DNA from: Deltaproteobacteria bacterium
GTDB taxonomy: Bacteria; Myxococcota_A; Polyangia; Haliangiales; JADYYK01
Direction: 5' to 3'
Assembly (NCBI GenBank): GCA_020853705.1
Contig: JADYYK010000010.1
Coordinates: forward strand, 1-51,665
Length of the DNA: 51,665 nucleotides
A model generated the notes under the pieces. It was given only the letters and a program-made list of their open reading frames with translations. It did not search any database and was not told where the DNA came from. This document shows, piece by piece, positions 29,659-40,784 of the stretch. Positions within the stretch are counted from its first letter, which is position 1. The number at the start of each line of letters is the position of its first letter. A program made the position numbers and the translations under genes.

Positions 29659-29871
29659 ATGATCCAGGATCCCCAGGCGGGATTCGGCAAGTGCTCCATG
29701 TGCCGGCGCAAGATCGAGCTCGGACAGAAGTACTTCCGTTGCTCGGTGACCGCCTGCAACACCGGGCGGGTCAAGCTCCTGTTCTGCACCGTGGCGTGCT
29801 GGGACGCCCACCTGCCGACCGCGCGTCATCGCAACGCCGCCGCCGTCGAGGATGTGGCAAAGCGCGAGTGA
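29659..29871 (+). CDS. Zinc-binding miniprotein, function unknown
   Basis: 70 residues from ATG 29659. Six cysteines and a histidine are spaced for two zinc sites: Cys12, Cys15 (CSMC), Cys28, Cys33, Cys43, Cys47 and His51 (LLFCTVACWDAH). The pattern is like MYND/HIT-type zinc fingers, suggesting a protein-binding role. Plausibly the last gene of the coaX unit, after a 33-base gap. Confidence 0.72.
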   Translation: MIQDPQAGFGKCSMCRRKIELGQKYFRCSVTACNTGRVKLLFCTVACWDAHLPTARHRNAAAVEDVAKRE

Positions 29872-29918
29872 TTGTCCCGGCTTCGCGGTCGCGTGGCGGA
29901 TCGTGACCTGTGGATAAC

Positions 29919-29947
29919 TTGGTTCACTGGTGGCGCGTTGATATGAT
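29919..29947 (+). promoter_or_regulatory. Sigma-70-like promoter giving a probable leaderless mRNA
   Basis: TTGGTT (29919-29924), a 17-base spacer and TATGAT (29942-29947). The predicted transcription start is about 29954, which is exactly the GTG start codon of the following gene; that gene has no ribosome site. Local A+T content is well above the window average. Confidence 0.6.
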
Positions 29948-29953
29948 TATTCC

Positions 29954-31170
29954 GTGAGATTGAGCAGCCGCGTGGTCCTCGAGCTGGCGACGGTCTTCGT
30001 CGCTGGTGGGGCCATGGTGGTCGGGGGACGCTGGGCGCTGCAGGAGCTGGGCGGGACCCGGACGGCCTCGGCGGCCGAGCGCACCGAGTCGGTGGCGCCC
30101 CCGGTGGCGGCGCCGAGCCCGGGGCCGGTGGCCCAGCCAGTGCTGCCCGAGCCGGTGCCGCCGGTGCTGGCCGGGCCGGTGCCGCCGGTGGCGGTGCCGC
30201 CGCTGCTGCCGCTGGCCGCGCCAGCACCGCCCGAGCAGCCCGCGCTGGCGCCCTCACCGTCGCCTGCCGCGGAGCACACGGAATCGACCCCCGCTGGCTG
30301 GGCGTTCCATGGCGTGTCCGATGCCGAGCTGCTGGGGCCCCTGCGGGCCGCCACCACGGTGACCGAGGTGCGCTTCAACCGCGGCGGCTCGAGCGTGTCG
30401 CTGCGGGTCGACTTCGAAAACGGCGCGCGCGGGTCGTTCAAGCCCGAGCAGATCGATCCCCAGACCACGCCGCGCAAGGAGATCGCGGCCTACCGGCTGG
30501 ACCGCCTGCTGCACCTCGGCTGCGTGCCGCCGTCGATCCCGATGGTGCTCGAGCGCGACGACATCATGAAGACGCTGGAGAAGGACAGCATCGTGCTGCG
30601 CGGGCGCATCAAGCGTGAGGTGACCTGGAAGAAGGGGCGGGCGCTGGGCGAGATCGCCTGGTGGATCCCGGTCATCTTGCCGGCGCGCTTCCGTGGCGAG
30701 CGGCTTGATCACGACGCCGGCGCCCTGCTGTGGTGGAAGGCGCTGTCGGTCAGGAGCCGGGTCACCGAGCCCGAGAAGGCGATGCTGAGCCAGATCTCGA
30801 ACATGATCCTGTTCGACTTCCTGACCAACAACACCGACCGCTTCTCGGGCGGCAACGCGCTGATGTCCGAGGACCGCAAGCTGCTGTACTACATGGACAA
30901 TGCACTTTCGTTCATGCCCGACCGGGACGGCCACGACAAGCTGCAGCGCTTCCTCGGCCGGGTGCAGCGGGTTTCTCGCAAGATGATCGAGGAGATCCGC
31001 GGCTTGACGCGCGAGGACGTGGTGGCAGAGATGGGTCGTGACACCGGTGTGCTCGGGCAGCTCTTGACCGCGCGCGAGGTCGATGCTCTGTTTTCGCGCC
31101 GCAACCACCTGCTGCGCTACGTCGACAAGCTCGTCGACAAGTATGGGGAAGCCGAGGTTTACTATTTTGA

Positions 31171-31174
<4 letters not shown>
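29954..31174 (+). CDS. Membrane-anchored Fam20/HipA-like atypical protein kinase
   Basis: 406 residues. One N-terminal membrane segment (8-27) after a basic start predicts the rest is outside the inner membrane. A Pro-rich linker follows (about 49-105). The kinase-like domain has Lys163 in GSFKPEQ, Glu176 in KEIAAYRLDRLL, the catalytic-type FDFLTNNTDRFSGGN (Asp295, Asn301) and the metal-binding-type YYMDNALSF (Asp315). The order and spacing match the Fam20C/HipA/PI3K-like kinase superfamily, in particular the FDxLxxNxDR and DN signatures. Substrate unknown. First gene of a three-gene unit; its stop overlaps the next start by ATGA. Activity outside the cytoplasm would need an ATP source, so topology should be treated as a prediction. 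Confidence 0.75.
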
Positions 31175-32492
<1,318 letters not shown>

Positions 32493-32493
<1 letters not shown>

Positions 32494-33755
32494 TGGCTCG
32501 CGACCTGCGCCTGTTCTATCTGTTCCGCCTGCTGGCGACCTCGCACCTGTTCGTGCCCATCGCCATCACCTTCTTCGCCTCGCGCGGCCTGGGCTTCGAT
32601 CGCGCCATGCTGCTCAACACCATCTGGTGCGGGTCGGTGCTGCTGTTCGACGTGCCCACCGGGGCGCTGGCCGATCGCATCGGGCGCCGGCGCACCATGA
32701 TGCTGGGCGCGCTGCTGATGTCGGCCGCGTGCCTGGTGTTCTACGTCGCGCACGACTTCGTCACCTTCGCCATCGCGTCCAGCATGTCGGCGCTGGCCAT
32801 GACCATGACCTCGGGCGCCGACAGCGCCTACCTCTACGACATGCTCAGCGACGCCGGCCTCGAGCACGAGTACCCGCGCCGCGAGGGCACCGCCAGCGCC
32901 TGGCACCTCATCGGCTCCACGCTGGCCTTCAGCGCCGGGGGCATCGCGGCCAAGTTCAGCCTGGGGCTGCCGTACCTTTTGACCGCGGGCACCTCGCTGT
33001 GCGCGCTGCTGGTCGCCTTCACCATGCGCGAGGAGCGCGCGCCCTCGAGCGTCAGCGTCAGCCTGTCGCCGCGCGCCCTGTGGCGCACCTACGTGCAGCA
33101 CATCCGGCTGGCCGTCGGCGAGATCGCGCTGCGCCGCCAGCTGCGCTGGACCATCGGCTACTCGGCCGTGGTCTTCGTGCTGGTCCGGGTCACCGACTAC
33201 ATGTACCCGCCGTACCTGGGCGCGGCTGGCTTCGGGGTGATGGCCACCGGCTTCATCTTCGCCGGCCTGTACCTGGTCGCCGCCGCGGTGGCGCACAACA
33301 TGGACAGCCTGCGCCAGTCGCTGTCGGAGTGGCGCCTGCTGGTCGGGCTGCCGCTCCTGCTGGTGGGTTCGAACCTCTTGATGGGGCGCTTCGTGGCCAG
33401 CTGGGCCATCGCCTTCATGCTGGGGCCGGCGCTGGTCACCGGCGCGTTCTCGCCGCTGGTCAAGTCGGTGATGAACCGCGCCATCCCGTCGTCGGATCGG
33501 CGCGCCACCATCCTGTCGTTCGAGAGCATGGCGCGGCGGCTGGCGTTCGGCGCCTTCTCGCCCGTGCTCGGCGTGCTGGTGCACCGCTGGTCGGTGTCCA
33601 CGGGCTTCTATCTGTGCGCCGGTTTCGGCCTCGTCGGCGTGCTCCTGTTCGCGTGGCGACCGCTGCGCGCGGGCTCGCCGGTGGTGCCGATCGCGGCCCC
33701 CGCGGCGCCGCCGCAGCCAGGCCCCTCGCCCGCCTCGGGCGAGCGCGCGGCCTGA
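32493..33755 (+). CDS. Major facilitator superfamily transporter
   Basis: 420 residues with about twelve hydrophobic segments. The MFS loop 2-3 motif is present as GALADRIGRRRTMM (motif A type). The N-half has SADSAYLYDM-like transport residues in helix 4 and a central cytoplasmic loop rich in Arg around 175-200. Substrate cannot be assigned; close to the drug/metabolite exporter branch in style. The ATG shares its A with the TGA of the HEAT gene. Last gene of the kinase unit and followed by a terminator hairpin. Confidence 0.88.
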
Positions 33756-33813
33756 CCGCCTCGGTCGCCAGGGCTGGATCTGCCTATTTTTTAGGCACTC
33801 CAGGGCCTCCTGG

Positions 33814-33833
33814 CGCCTTTCGGGCGGTTTTTT
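33814..33833 (+). terminator. Rho-independent terminator after the kinase-HEAT-MFS unit
   Basis: CGCC (33814-33817), loop TTTCG, GGCG (33823-33826), then G and six T (33828-33833). About 60 bases after the MFS stop codon. A second small palindrome (GCCTA-TTTT-TTAGGC, 33782-33795) lies just upstream. Confidence 0.7.
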
Positions 33834-33855
33834 CGGGGGAAACACGCGGTTGTGC

Positions 33856-33884
33856 TTGACAGTGGATCGCGGCGTCTGCATATT
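33856..33884 (+). promoter_or_regulatory. rimO: Sigma-70-like promoter for rimO
   Basis: TTGACA (33856-33861), 17-base spacer, CATATT (33879-33884). Predicted transcription start about 33891, only about 5 bases before the rimO ATG, which has no ribosome site. A near-leaderless mRNA is predicted. Confidence 0.6.
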
Positions 33885-33895
33885 CGCCGCGAAAA

Positions 33896-35236
33896 ATGAA
33901 GTCGATCCACTTCGTCTCGCTGGGCTGCCCGAAAAATCGCGTCGACACCGAGGTCATGCTCGGCCTGGTCGACCGAGCCGGGCATCGCATCGTGCCGGAG
34001 GCGGAGGGTGCCGACGTCATCGTGGTCAACACCTGCGGCTTCATCGACGAGGCCAAGGAAGAGTCGATCGACGCCATCCTCGAGATGGCCCGCCACAAGG
34101 AGACCGGCAGCTGCTCCAAGCTGGTGGTCACCGGCTGCCTGGTGCAGCGCCACCACGCCGAGCTGTCGCGTGACATGCCCGAGGTCGACCACTTCCTCGG
34201 CTCGGCCGACTTCCAGCACATCCTGAGCACGCTGGACGGCAGCGCCGGTCGCGAGCAGGTCTCCGAGACCCCGAAGTACATCTACGACCCCGACACCGCG
34301 CCGCGCCTTGCGCCCGAGCGCCTGGGCATCTCGCACACCGCCTACCTCAAGATCGCCGAGGGCTGCGATCGCCCCTGCGCGTTCTGCATCATCCCCAAGC
34401 TGCGCGGTCCGCAGCGCTCGCGCAGCATCGAGTCGATCGTGCGCGAGGCCGAGGGGCTGGTCGCCGCTGGCGCCCGCGAGATCAACCTGATCGCGCAGGA
34501 CCTGACCACCTACGGCACCGACCTGCCCGAAACCCCCACGCTGGCGCTGTTGCTGCGCCGCCTGGCGCGCGTGCCCGGCCTGCGCTGGCTGCGCCTGCAC
34601 TACGCCTACCCGACCGCCGTCACCGACGAGCTCATCGAGGTCATCGCGTCGGAGCCGGTGGTGGTGAAGTACCTCGACATGCCGCTGCAGCACATCGACG
34701 ACAAGGTCCTCAAGACCATGCGCCGCGGCCACACCTCGAAGCTGACGCGCAGCCTGATCGAGAAGCTGCGCGCGCGCATCCCCGGCCTGACCCTGCGCAC
34801 GACCTTCATCGCCGGCCATCCGGGGGAAGACGACGCCGCGTTCGACGCGCTGTGCGCCTTCGTGCGCGAGGTCGAATTCGATCGTGTTGGGTGCTTCCGC
34901 TATTCGCGCGAAGAGGGTACGGTAGCCGCGCTGCTGCCGCATCGCGTGCCCGAGAAGACGGCCGAGCAGCGGCGCATCAAGCTGATGCGGATCCAGCGCG
35001 ACATCTCCAAGAAGAAGCAGAAGGCGCTGGTCGGTCAGGAGCTCGAGATCCTGGTCGAGGGTCCCAGCGACGAGAGTGACTATTTGCTCCAGGGCCGCCA
35101 CGCGGGGCAGGCTCCGGAGATTGACGGTACCGTCTATCTCACCGACGGCGCGGCACGTGCGGGGGAGATGGTCCGGGCGCGGGTCAAGAAGGCCGCGGAT
35201 TATGATCTGGCAGCGACCATCCTGGGGGCTGCCTGA
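33896..35236 (+). CDS. rimO: Ribosomal protein S12 methylthiotransferase
   Basis: 446 residues. Radical SAM enzyme that methylthiolates the conserved Asp of ribosomal protein S12, using two 4Fe-4S clusters. The N-terminal domain has Cys11, Cys47 and Cys81 (SLGCPKN, NTCGFI, TGCLVQR). The radical SAM motif is Cys157-x3-Cys161-x2-Cys164 (GCDRPCAFC). A C-terminal TRAM-like region ends the protein (about 380-446). SLGCPKN at the start, FCIIPKLRGPQRSR and RLHYAYP are RimO-type rather than MiaB-type. Preceded by a TTGACA promoter. Confidence 0.95.
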   Translation: MKSIHFVSLGCPKNRVDTEVMLGLVDRAGHRIVPEAEGADVIVVNTCGFIDEAKEESIDAILEMARHKETGSCSKLVVTGCLVQRHHAELSRDMPEVDHFLGSADFQHILSTLDGSAGREQVSETPKYIYDPDTAPRLAPERLGISHTAYLKIAEGCDRPCAFCIIPKLRGPQRSRSIESIVREAEGLVAAGAREINLIAQDLTTYGTDLPETPTLALLLRRLARVPGLRWLRLHYAYPTAVTDELIEVIASEPVVVKYLDMPLQHIDDKVLKTMRRGHTSKLTRSLIEKLRARIPGLTLRTTFIAGHPGEDDAAFDALCAFVREVEFDRVGCFRYSREEGTVAALLPHRVPEKTAEQRRIKLMRIQRDISKKKQKALVGQELEILVEGPSDESDYLLQGRHAGQAPEIDGTVYLTDGAARAGEMVRARVKKAADYDLAATILGAA

Positions 35237-35322
35237 AGCTGACCGAAACGTAGGTGAGTGTTGTTGGGTCCCGCTGCCGCCCAGGCGCGGGGGGTTTCCA
35301 CGGGTAACGAGGAGGGTCTGCG

Positions 35323-35643
35323 ATGGCTGAGAAGAAGGCTAAGGCGATGAGCAAGTCGGCGCTGTTCGAGGCGGTGACGAAGGAGGCGGGGAACGCTCTG
35401 ACCAAGCGTCAGGTCAAGTCGGTGATCGAGGCTTTCACCTCGGTCGCCTACAAGGAGCTCAAGAAGAGCGGGATCTTCGCGATCCCGGGCCTGGCCAAGA
35501 TGTCTGTGGTCAAGAAGCCCGCCACCAAGGCTCGCCAGGGCATCAATCCGTTCACCAAGGAGCCGATGATGATCAAGGCGAAGCCGGCTCGCAAGGCGAT
35601 CCGGGTTCGTCCGGTCAAGGCCGCGAAGGACGCGGTCGCGTAA
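35323..35643 (+). CDS. HU/IHF-family histone-like DNA-binding protein
   Basis: 106 residues, compared with 90 for typical HU. GGAGGG lies 6 bases upstream of the ATG. HU features: MSKSALFEAVTKEAG N-terminal helix, TKRQVKSVIEAFTSVAYKELKK, the FAIPGLAKMSV strand and the beta-arm tip QGINPFTKEP with Pro for DNA intercalation. The N- and C-terminal extensions are Lys-rich (MAEKKAKA; VKAAKDAVA). Strong ribosome site and terminator suggest high expression. Confidence 0.92.
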   Translation: MAEKKAKAMSKSALFEAVTKEAGNALTKRQVKSVIEAFTSVAYKELKKSGIFAIPGLAKMSVVKKPATKARQGINPFTKEPMMIKAKPARKAIRVRPVKAAKDAVA

Positions 35644-35666
35644 GCTCTCCCGAGCGAACGTTGGCG

Positions 35667-35702
35667 AACGGCCCGTGCGCAAGCCCGGGCCGTTTTGCTT
35701 TT
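35667..35702 (+). terminator. Rho-independent terminator after the HU-like gene
   Basis: Nine-base stem AACGGCCCG (35667-35675) pairs perfectly with CGGGCCGTT (35686-35694), followed by TTTTGCTTTT. Starts 24 bases after the stop codon. Confidence 0.85.
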
Positions 35703-35713
35703 CAGGCCCCATA

Positions 35714-35787
35714 GAAGCGAAGCTTCGAGGAGGCCTGTTCCGTCTCCGACCCCACTCGAAGCGCAGCTTCGAGGCGGCCTGTTCCGT
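35714..35787 (+). repeat. Pair of 30-base direct repeats containing an AGCTTCG palindrome
   Basis: Two copies (35714-35743 and 35758-35787), 28 of 30 bases identical, spaced 44 bases apart start to start. Each contains GAAGCG-A/C-AGCTTCGAGG, a near-palindrome able to fold, followed by GGCCTGTTCCGT. Lies just after the HU terminator. Confidence 0.85.
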
Positions 35788-35819
35788 TCCGTTCCCCGCA
35801 GCCCGGGCCCCGCGCTAGG

Positions 35820-36506
35820 ATGGCGCGTGGCCTACCGACCACAATCGACCGACACCAGCGAGGGGCTGTGAGGGCGGGCGCCGTCCTGCTGCTCGCCGTC
35901 CTCGCGGTCGCGGCGAGCTGTCGCAAGCAGCGACGCACGGGTGCCGGGGGCGGCGCATCGCCGTCGCCCTCGGGCGCGCTGCCCACCGAGTGTGCGACCG
36001 ATGCGGACTGTGGCATCGACTACGGGCGCGGCTGCTGCGGTCATCCCTGCGGCAGCACGCCGCCGTGGCGCGCCGCGAACGTGCGCGCCATCCGTGACGC
36101 CGACGCGCGCAATCGCGCCGCCTGCGCGCTGGAGAACCGCGAGTGCCCGACGGTCTCCTGCGCCTCGCAGCCCGAGTGTCGCACCAGGCCGATCGCGCGC
36201 TGCCGGGCCGGGGCCTGCGCGGTCGAGGTCGCGCTCGACGGCGTCTGCGCGGGCTGGAGCTGCCCGGCGCGCTGCGGCGCGCAGCCGCCCGCGCCGCCCG
36301 ACGACTCGTACCAGTGCGGCATCCGCTACGAGTGGGGCTGGGCGGCGTGCTGCTGCGAGGGCGCCAGCGCTGGCGACGGCGGCGCCCCGCGCGCCTGCGC
36401 CGGACTGGCGCTGGCGGCCTGCAGCTGGGCCTCGGTGTGCAAGGTTCGCCCCGGCGATCTGGCGCCCGCTGGGCCGCTGCCGACCTGCGAGACACCAGCG
36501 CCCTGA
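35820..36506 (+). CDS. Cysteine-rich exported protein, function unknown
   Basis: 228 residues from ATG 35820; a GTG at 35868 would place the start right before the hydrophobic segment. Signal-like core GAVLLLAVLAVAASC is followed by a basic turn and a Ser/Gly linker. The mature part has more than twenty cysteines, many in clusters (GCCGHPC, AACCCEG, CARCG), as in disulphide-rich secreted proteins of myxobacteria. ATDADCGIDYGRGCC resembles the start of small Cys-rich modules. No named domain recognised. Stands alone upstream of the AarF kinase gene. Confidence 0.7.
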   Translation: MARGLPTTIDRHQRGAVRAGAVLLLAVLAVAASCRKQRRTGAGGGASPSPSGALPTECATDADCGIDYGRGCCGHPCGSTPPWRAANVRAIRDADARNRAACALENRECPTVSCASQPECRTRPIARCRAGACAVEVALDGVCAGWSCPARCGAQPPAPPDDSYQCGIRYEWGWAACCCEGASAGDGGAPRACAGLALAACSWASVCKVRPGDLAPAGPLPTCETPAP

Positions 36507-36567
36507 CGAGCACGAGCCCGGCGCAAAGAACCAGCTGGTGCTAGCATCACACGCCAGGTCGCCACCC

Positions 36568-38034
36568 ATGCCGCTCTTGCCTCCCTGGCTCTGGATCCTG
36601 CTGGCCATCCCGGCCTCGTTCCTGGTGCTGTACTTCCTGCTGGTCGCCATCACGTCGCGGCGCTCGTCGGCGGGGATCGTGACCTCGCGCCTGGGCCGCA
36701 CCGTGCGCCTGTGGGGCGACGGCATCCACATGATCATGCGCTACCTGGGCCGCCACCTGCGGCGCCTGTTCACCTCCAAGGCCAAGCGCGCCGCGCTCGA
36801 TCAGCGCTACCACGAGGCCACCGCCAAGGCCGCGCTGGAGACCATGGGCAACATGAAGGGCGCCCTGATGAAGCTCGGCCAGATCGTCTCGTTCATGGAC
36901 GAGTCGCTGCCCGAGGCCTACCAGGAGCAGCTCAAGAAGCTGCAGACCCAGGCGCCGCCGATGGACTACGAGACCGTGGTCCACGTCATCAAGGACGAGC
37001 TCGGCAAGGAGCCCGAGCTGCTGTTCCTGCGCTTCGACGAGAAGCCGCTGGCCTCGGCCTCCATCGGCCAGGTCCACCGCGCCACCCTGCACGACGGCAC
37101 CGAGGTCGCGGTCAAGATCCAGTACCCCGGGGTCGACAGCGCCATCGCCGCCGACCTCGACAACTACGGCCTCCTGATGGGGATCGCCGGCGCGGTGACG
37201 CCCACGCTGGACGCCCGCCCCATCGTCGACGAGCTGCGCGCCCGCCTGCTCGAGGAGCTCGACTACACCATCGAGGCCAGGAACCAGCAGCGCTTCATCG
37301 AGCTGTTCGCCGGCCACCCCGACATCGTGGTGCCGCGCGTCTTCCCCAAGCTGTCGTCCAAGCGCGTGCTGACCAGCGAGTTCATCACCGGGATGGGCTT
37401 TTACGACTTCGTCGCCAAGGCCACGCCCGAGGTGCGTCGCAAGTCGGTGCTGACCATCCGCGAGTTCGTGTTCGACTCGATCTGGTTCCACAACCTGTTC
37501 AACGGCGATCCGCACCCGGGCAACTACCTGTTCATGCCCGACGGCCGCGTCGCCTTCCTCGACTTCGGCTGCGTCAAGCACTTCGACCCGCAGTTCATCG
37601 CCGACTTCCAGGTCCTGAACCGCGCCTACCTGACCGGCGATCGCGACGCCTACTTCAAGAAGGCGTGCGAGATGAAGTTCGTCAAGGCCGGCCATGAGCA
37701 CAAGGTCGACCGCGACTGGCTGTGGGACTACGCGCGCTGGTTCTACCTGCCCATCCTGGAGGACGCCGAGTTCGAGTTCACCCCGGCCTACTGCAAGCAG
37801 GCGCTGTCGGTGATCTTCGGCGAGAACATGCGCCTGCTCAACATGCCGCCCGAGTACGTCATGCTGAACCGCATCACCTTCGGCCTGAACTCGATCATGT
37901 CGCGCCTCGGCGCCAAGGAGAACTGGCGCAAGCTCTCGATGCAGTACTACTTCCCCAAGGATCACCCCATCATGCTGGCCTACGCCGCGGGTGCAACCTC
38001 CGCCACAGGCCCGACCACCCGACCCGTGGTATGA
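36568..38034 (+). CDS. AarF/ABC1/UbiB-family atypical kinase
   Basis: 488 residues. One N-terminal membrane helix (about 7-29), in contrast to UbiB where helices are C-terminal. Family signatures are complete: KxGQ as KLGQIVSF (102-105), the Ala-rich loop SIGQVH (165-170), Lys183 in [15 protein letters not shown] (312-319) and DFG (332-334). ABC1 proteins support ubiquinone biosynthesis or lipid/quinone handling; the exact role here is unknown. No ubi genes are adjacent. The next gene starts about 7 bases after its stop. Confidence 0.93.
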   Translation: MPLLPPWLWILLAIPASFLVLYFLLVAITSRRSSAGIVTSRLGRTVRLWGDGIHMIMRYLGRHLRRLFTSKAKRAALDQRYHEATAKAALETMGNMKGALMKLGQIVSFMDESLPEAYQEQLKKLQTQAPPMDYETVVHVIKDELGKEPELLFLRFDEKPLASASIGQVHRATLHDGTEVAVKIQYPGVDSAIAADLDNYGLLMGIAGAVTPTLDARPIVDELRARLLEELDYTIEARNQQRFIELFAGHPDIVVPRVFPKLSSKRVLTSEFITGMGFYDFVAKATPEVRRKSVLTIREFVFDSIWFHNLFNGDPHPGNYLFMPDGRVAFLDFGCVKHFDPQFIADFQVLNRAYLTGDRDAYFKKACEMKFVKAGHEHKVDRDWLWDYARWFYLPILEDAEFEFTPAYCKQALSVIFGENMRLLNMPPEYVMLNRITFGLNSIMSRLGAKENWRKLSMQYYFPKDHPIMLAYAAGATSATGPTTRPVV

Positions 38035-38041
38035 AAATGGG

Positions 38042-39286
38042 GTGCGTCGCGCGGTCCTGACGGCAGTCCTCCTCGGCCTCATCAGCGCCGCCGCTGCACC
38101 CGCCGCCCACGCCGCACCGCACGTCGACCTGGTCACCTTCGGCCCCGGCGATCTCATCTTCACGCGCTTTGGCCACGGCGCGCTGTGCGTGGCGCCGTCG
38201 GACGACGCCAGTGACGACGACATCACTTGCTACAACTACGGCGTCACCAACTTCAACCAGCCCAACCTGGTGATGAAGTTCCTGCGCGGCGGCGTCAAGT
38301 TCTGGGTCGACACCGACTCCATGACCGAGACGCTCGACCACTACAACCTGCAGGACCGGACCATCTATCGCCAGCGCCTGCTGCTCGGCGAGGCCGCCAC
38401 CGCGCAGATCATCGCGCGCCTCGAGCACGACATCCGCCCCGAGAACCGCGAGTACCTGTACGACCACTTTCGCGACAACTGCACCACACGGCTGCGTGAC
38501 ATCATCGATGACGCCCTCGGCGGCGCGCTGCACGCGGCCGTCGCCGGTCGCCACTTCGACCAGACCTATCGCGAGATCACCTATGACGGGGTCAGCGACA
38601 TGGTCGGCCTGCTGGTCGCGGGCGACTTCCTGATGGGCGGCGTCTCGGACCGCTACCCGACCCTGTGGGAGGCGCTGTTCCTGCCCCAGGTCATGCGCGC
38701 CGAGCTCAGCGCGCTGCGCCTCGGCGGCCAGCCCGTGGTCGGCCCCACCGAGATCCTGGCCACCCGCGTCGGCCCCGAACCGTCACCGGGCAGCCCGGCC
38801 GCCGGCCACGCCACCCTGTTCATGATCGCGGGCCTGCTGGCGCCGCTGATGTTCTGGGCCTGCCGGCGCCACGGCCGCGCCAGGCGGATCGCGCTCGGCG
38901 TGGCCGGCGGGCTGCTCGGCCTGCTGGCGGTCGCCATCGATGTCATCGTGGGGATCGCGGTCACCAAGGAGCTGGCCGCCAACCTGCTCATCCTGGTCCT
39001 TCTGCCGACCGACCTCATGCTGCCGGTGCTGGCCGTGCTGGCCCGCGACCCGGCGGGGCGCGCCGCGCGGGCGCTGCGCAGCTACCTGACGGTGCGCGCG
39101 GCCTTCCTGACCCTGGTCATGGTCGCCACCCTGGTCGGCCTGCTGCACCAGCAGATGGCCACCGTGGTCGCCCTGGTGGTGGCCCTGCTGGTGGTGCCGC
39201 TGGTGTCGATCGCGCTGGAGCCGGCGGCCCTGCGCGTCCCGGCGCGCGCGCGCGCCGAGTCGGTCCCGGCCGAACCTACGGTGTAG
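38042..39286 (+). CDS. DUF4105 (Lnb N-terminal-like) membrane protein
   Basis: 414 residues from GTG 38042. Signal peptide or first helix, then a periplasmic DUF4105 domain with the conserved His45 in FTRFGHGALC and Cys147 in DHFRDNCTTRLRD, and the YNYG and LRGGVKFWV motifs. In Enterococcus the related Lnb transfers an acyl chain on lipoproteins. The C-terminal half has five membrane helices (from about 258). The role here could be lipoprotein remodelling, which would suit a genome rich in lipoproteins; this is inference. The 3' end overlaps the convergent lipoprotein gene by 11 bases. Confidence 0.82.
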   Translation: MRRAVLTAVLLGLISAAAAPAAHAAPHVDLVTFGPGDLIFTRFGHGALCVAPSDDASDDDITCYNYGVTNFNQPNLVMKFLRGGVKFWVDTDSMTETLDHYNLQDRTIYRQRLLLGEAATAQIIARLEHDIRPENREYLYDHFRDNCTTRLRDIIDDALGGALHAAVAGRHFDQTYREITYDGVSDMVGLLVAGDFLMGGVSDRYPTLWEALFLPQVMRAELSALRLGGQPVVGPTEILATRVGPEPSPGSPAAGHATLFMIAGLLAPLMFWACRRHGRARRIALGVAGGLLGLLAVAIDVIVGIAVTKELAANLLILVLLPTDLMLPVLAVLARDPAGRAARALRSYLTVRAAFLTLVMVATLVGLLHQQMATVVALVVALLVVPLVSIALEPAALRVPARARAESVPAEPTV

Positions 39287-39761
39287 CCAGGCCTCGCGCG
39301 GGGTCTGCCATGGGCGCGCCAGCGCAGCCCGACACCTCGGCGCCGACGAACTGGTACCCCGCCGCGAGCGGCTTCTCCTCACACTCGCTGGACTCCTCGT
39401 CCCAGCACTCGTAGCAGGCGCCATCCTTGCGGCTCTTCACGAAGCCGTGGCGGTGCCAGGCCGGGTGTTTGCTGGCCTGGCCCGCACACACCGACCGGCC
39501 GCCGTCGGCGTCTGCGCCGCCGATGCAGTAGGTCTGGCTGGACCCGCCCCCGGCCGGCAGGGGCAGCGGCGCGGTGGTGATCGGTGTGGGCGCGGACGGT
39601 GTGGGCGCGGACGGCGTGGGCGCCGACGCGGTCGGCCCCGGCGGGCTCGGTGCCGCCGCGCTGGGCGGCAGCTCCTGTGGCCCCTTGGCCTTCTTCGAGC
39701 AGCCCAGCCCCAGCAGCGGGCACACCACCAGCAACCAGCTCACACGCACAGGCTTCATCAC
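39276..39761 (-). CDS. Small Cys-containing lipoprotein, function unknown
   Basis: 161 residues. Signal peptide ending in a lipobox-like LGLGC (Cys21). A Pro/Ser/Thr/Ala linker (about 30-70) includes three SAPTP repeats, followed by an 85-residue domain with cysteine pairs (TYCIGG, SVCAG, ACYECW, SECEE, SGCAG). The domain looks disulphide-rich. No family recognised. The 3' end overlaps the DUF4105 gene. Confidence 0.72.
   Translation of the reverse strand: MMKPVRVSWLLVVCPLLGLGCSKKAKGPQELPPSAAAPSPPGPTASAPTPSAPTPSAPTPITTAPLPLPAGGGSSQTYCIGGADADGGRSVCAGQASKHPAWHRHGFVKSRKDGACYECWDEESSECEEKPLAAGYQFVGAEVSGCAGAPMADPARGLATP
39585..39629 (-). repeat. 15-base tandem repeat in the small lipoprotein gene
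   Basis: Three 15-base units (TGTGGGCGCGGACGG on the plus strand, last one diverged) encode repeated SAPTP. In frame. Confidence 0.85.
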
Positions 39762-39794
39762 TCAGGCCCCCCCGGGCAGACCAGCTCGAACCAG

Positions 39795-40697
<903 letters not shown>

Positions 40698-40784
40698 CGC
40701 CGTCCCTCCGCTCCGTCCATCCGTTCGTCCGTCAGTCCGTCAGTCCGTCCGTCCTGGCCTGGGCCTGGGCCAGGCCAGGGCCGG
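40698..40784. repeat. Short-period repeats (GTCCGT/CAGTCCGT) and GGCCTGGGCC palindromes between tatA and the ferritin-like gene
   Basis: CCGTC-type units dominate 40703-40755 and a GGCCTGGGCCTGGGCCAGGCC palindrome block follows (about 40756-40780). Contains the ribosome site of the ferritin-like gene at its left end. Confidence 0.6.

Noticed and set aside
33364..33376. tRNA T-loop look-alike GGGTTCGAACC
   Set aside because: It encodes part of the MFS transporter in frame and has no acceptor or anticodon arms around it.
35868..36506. Start of the Cys-rich protein at GTG 35868 as the only option
   Set aside because: The GTG has a poorly spaced ribosome site and the upstream ATG is in frame with a valid signal sequence; both are kept as possible.
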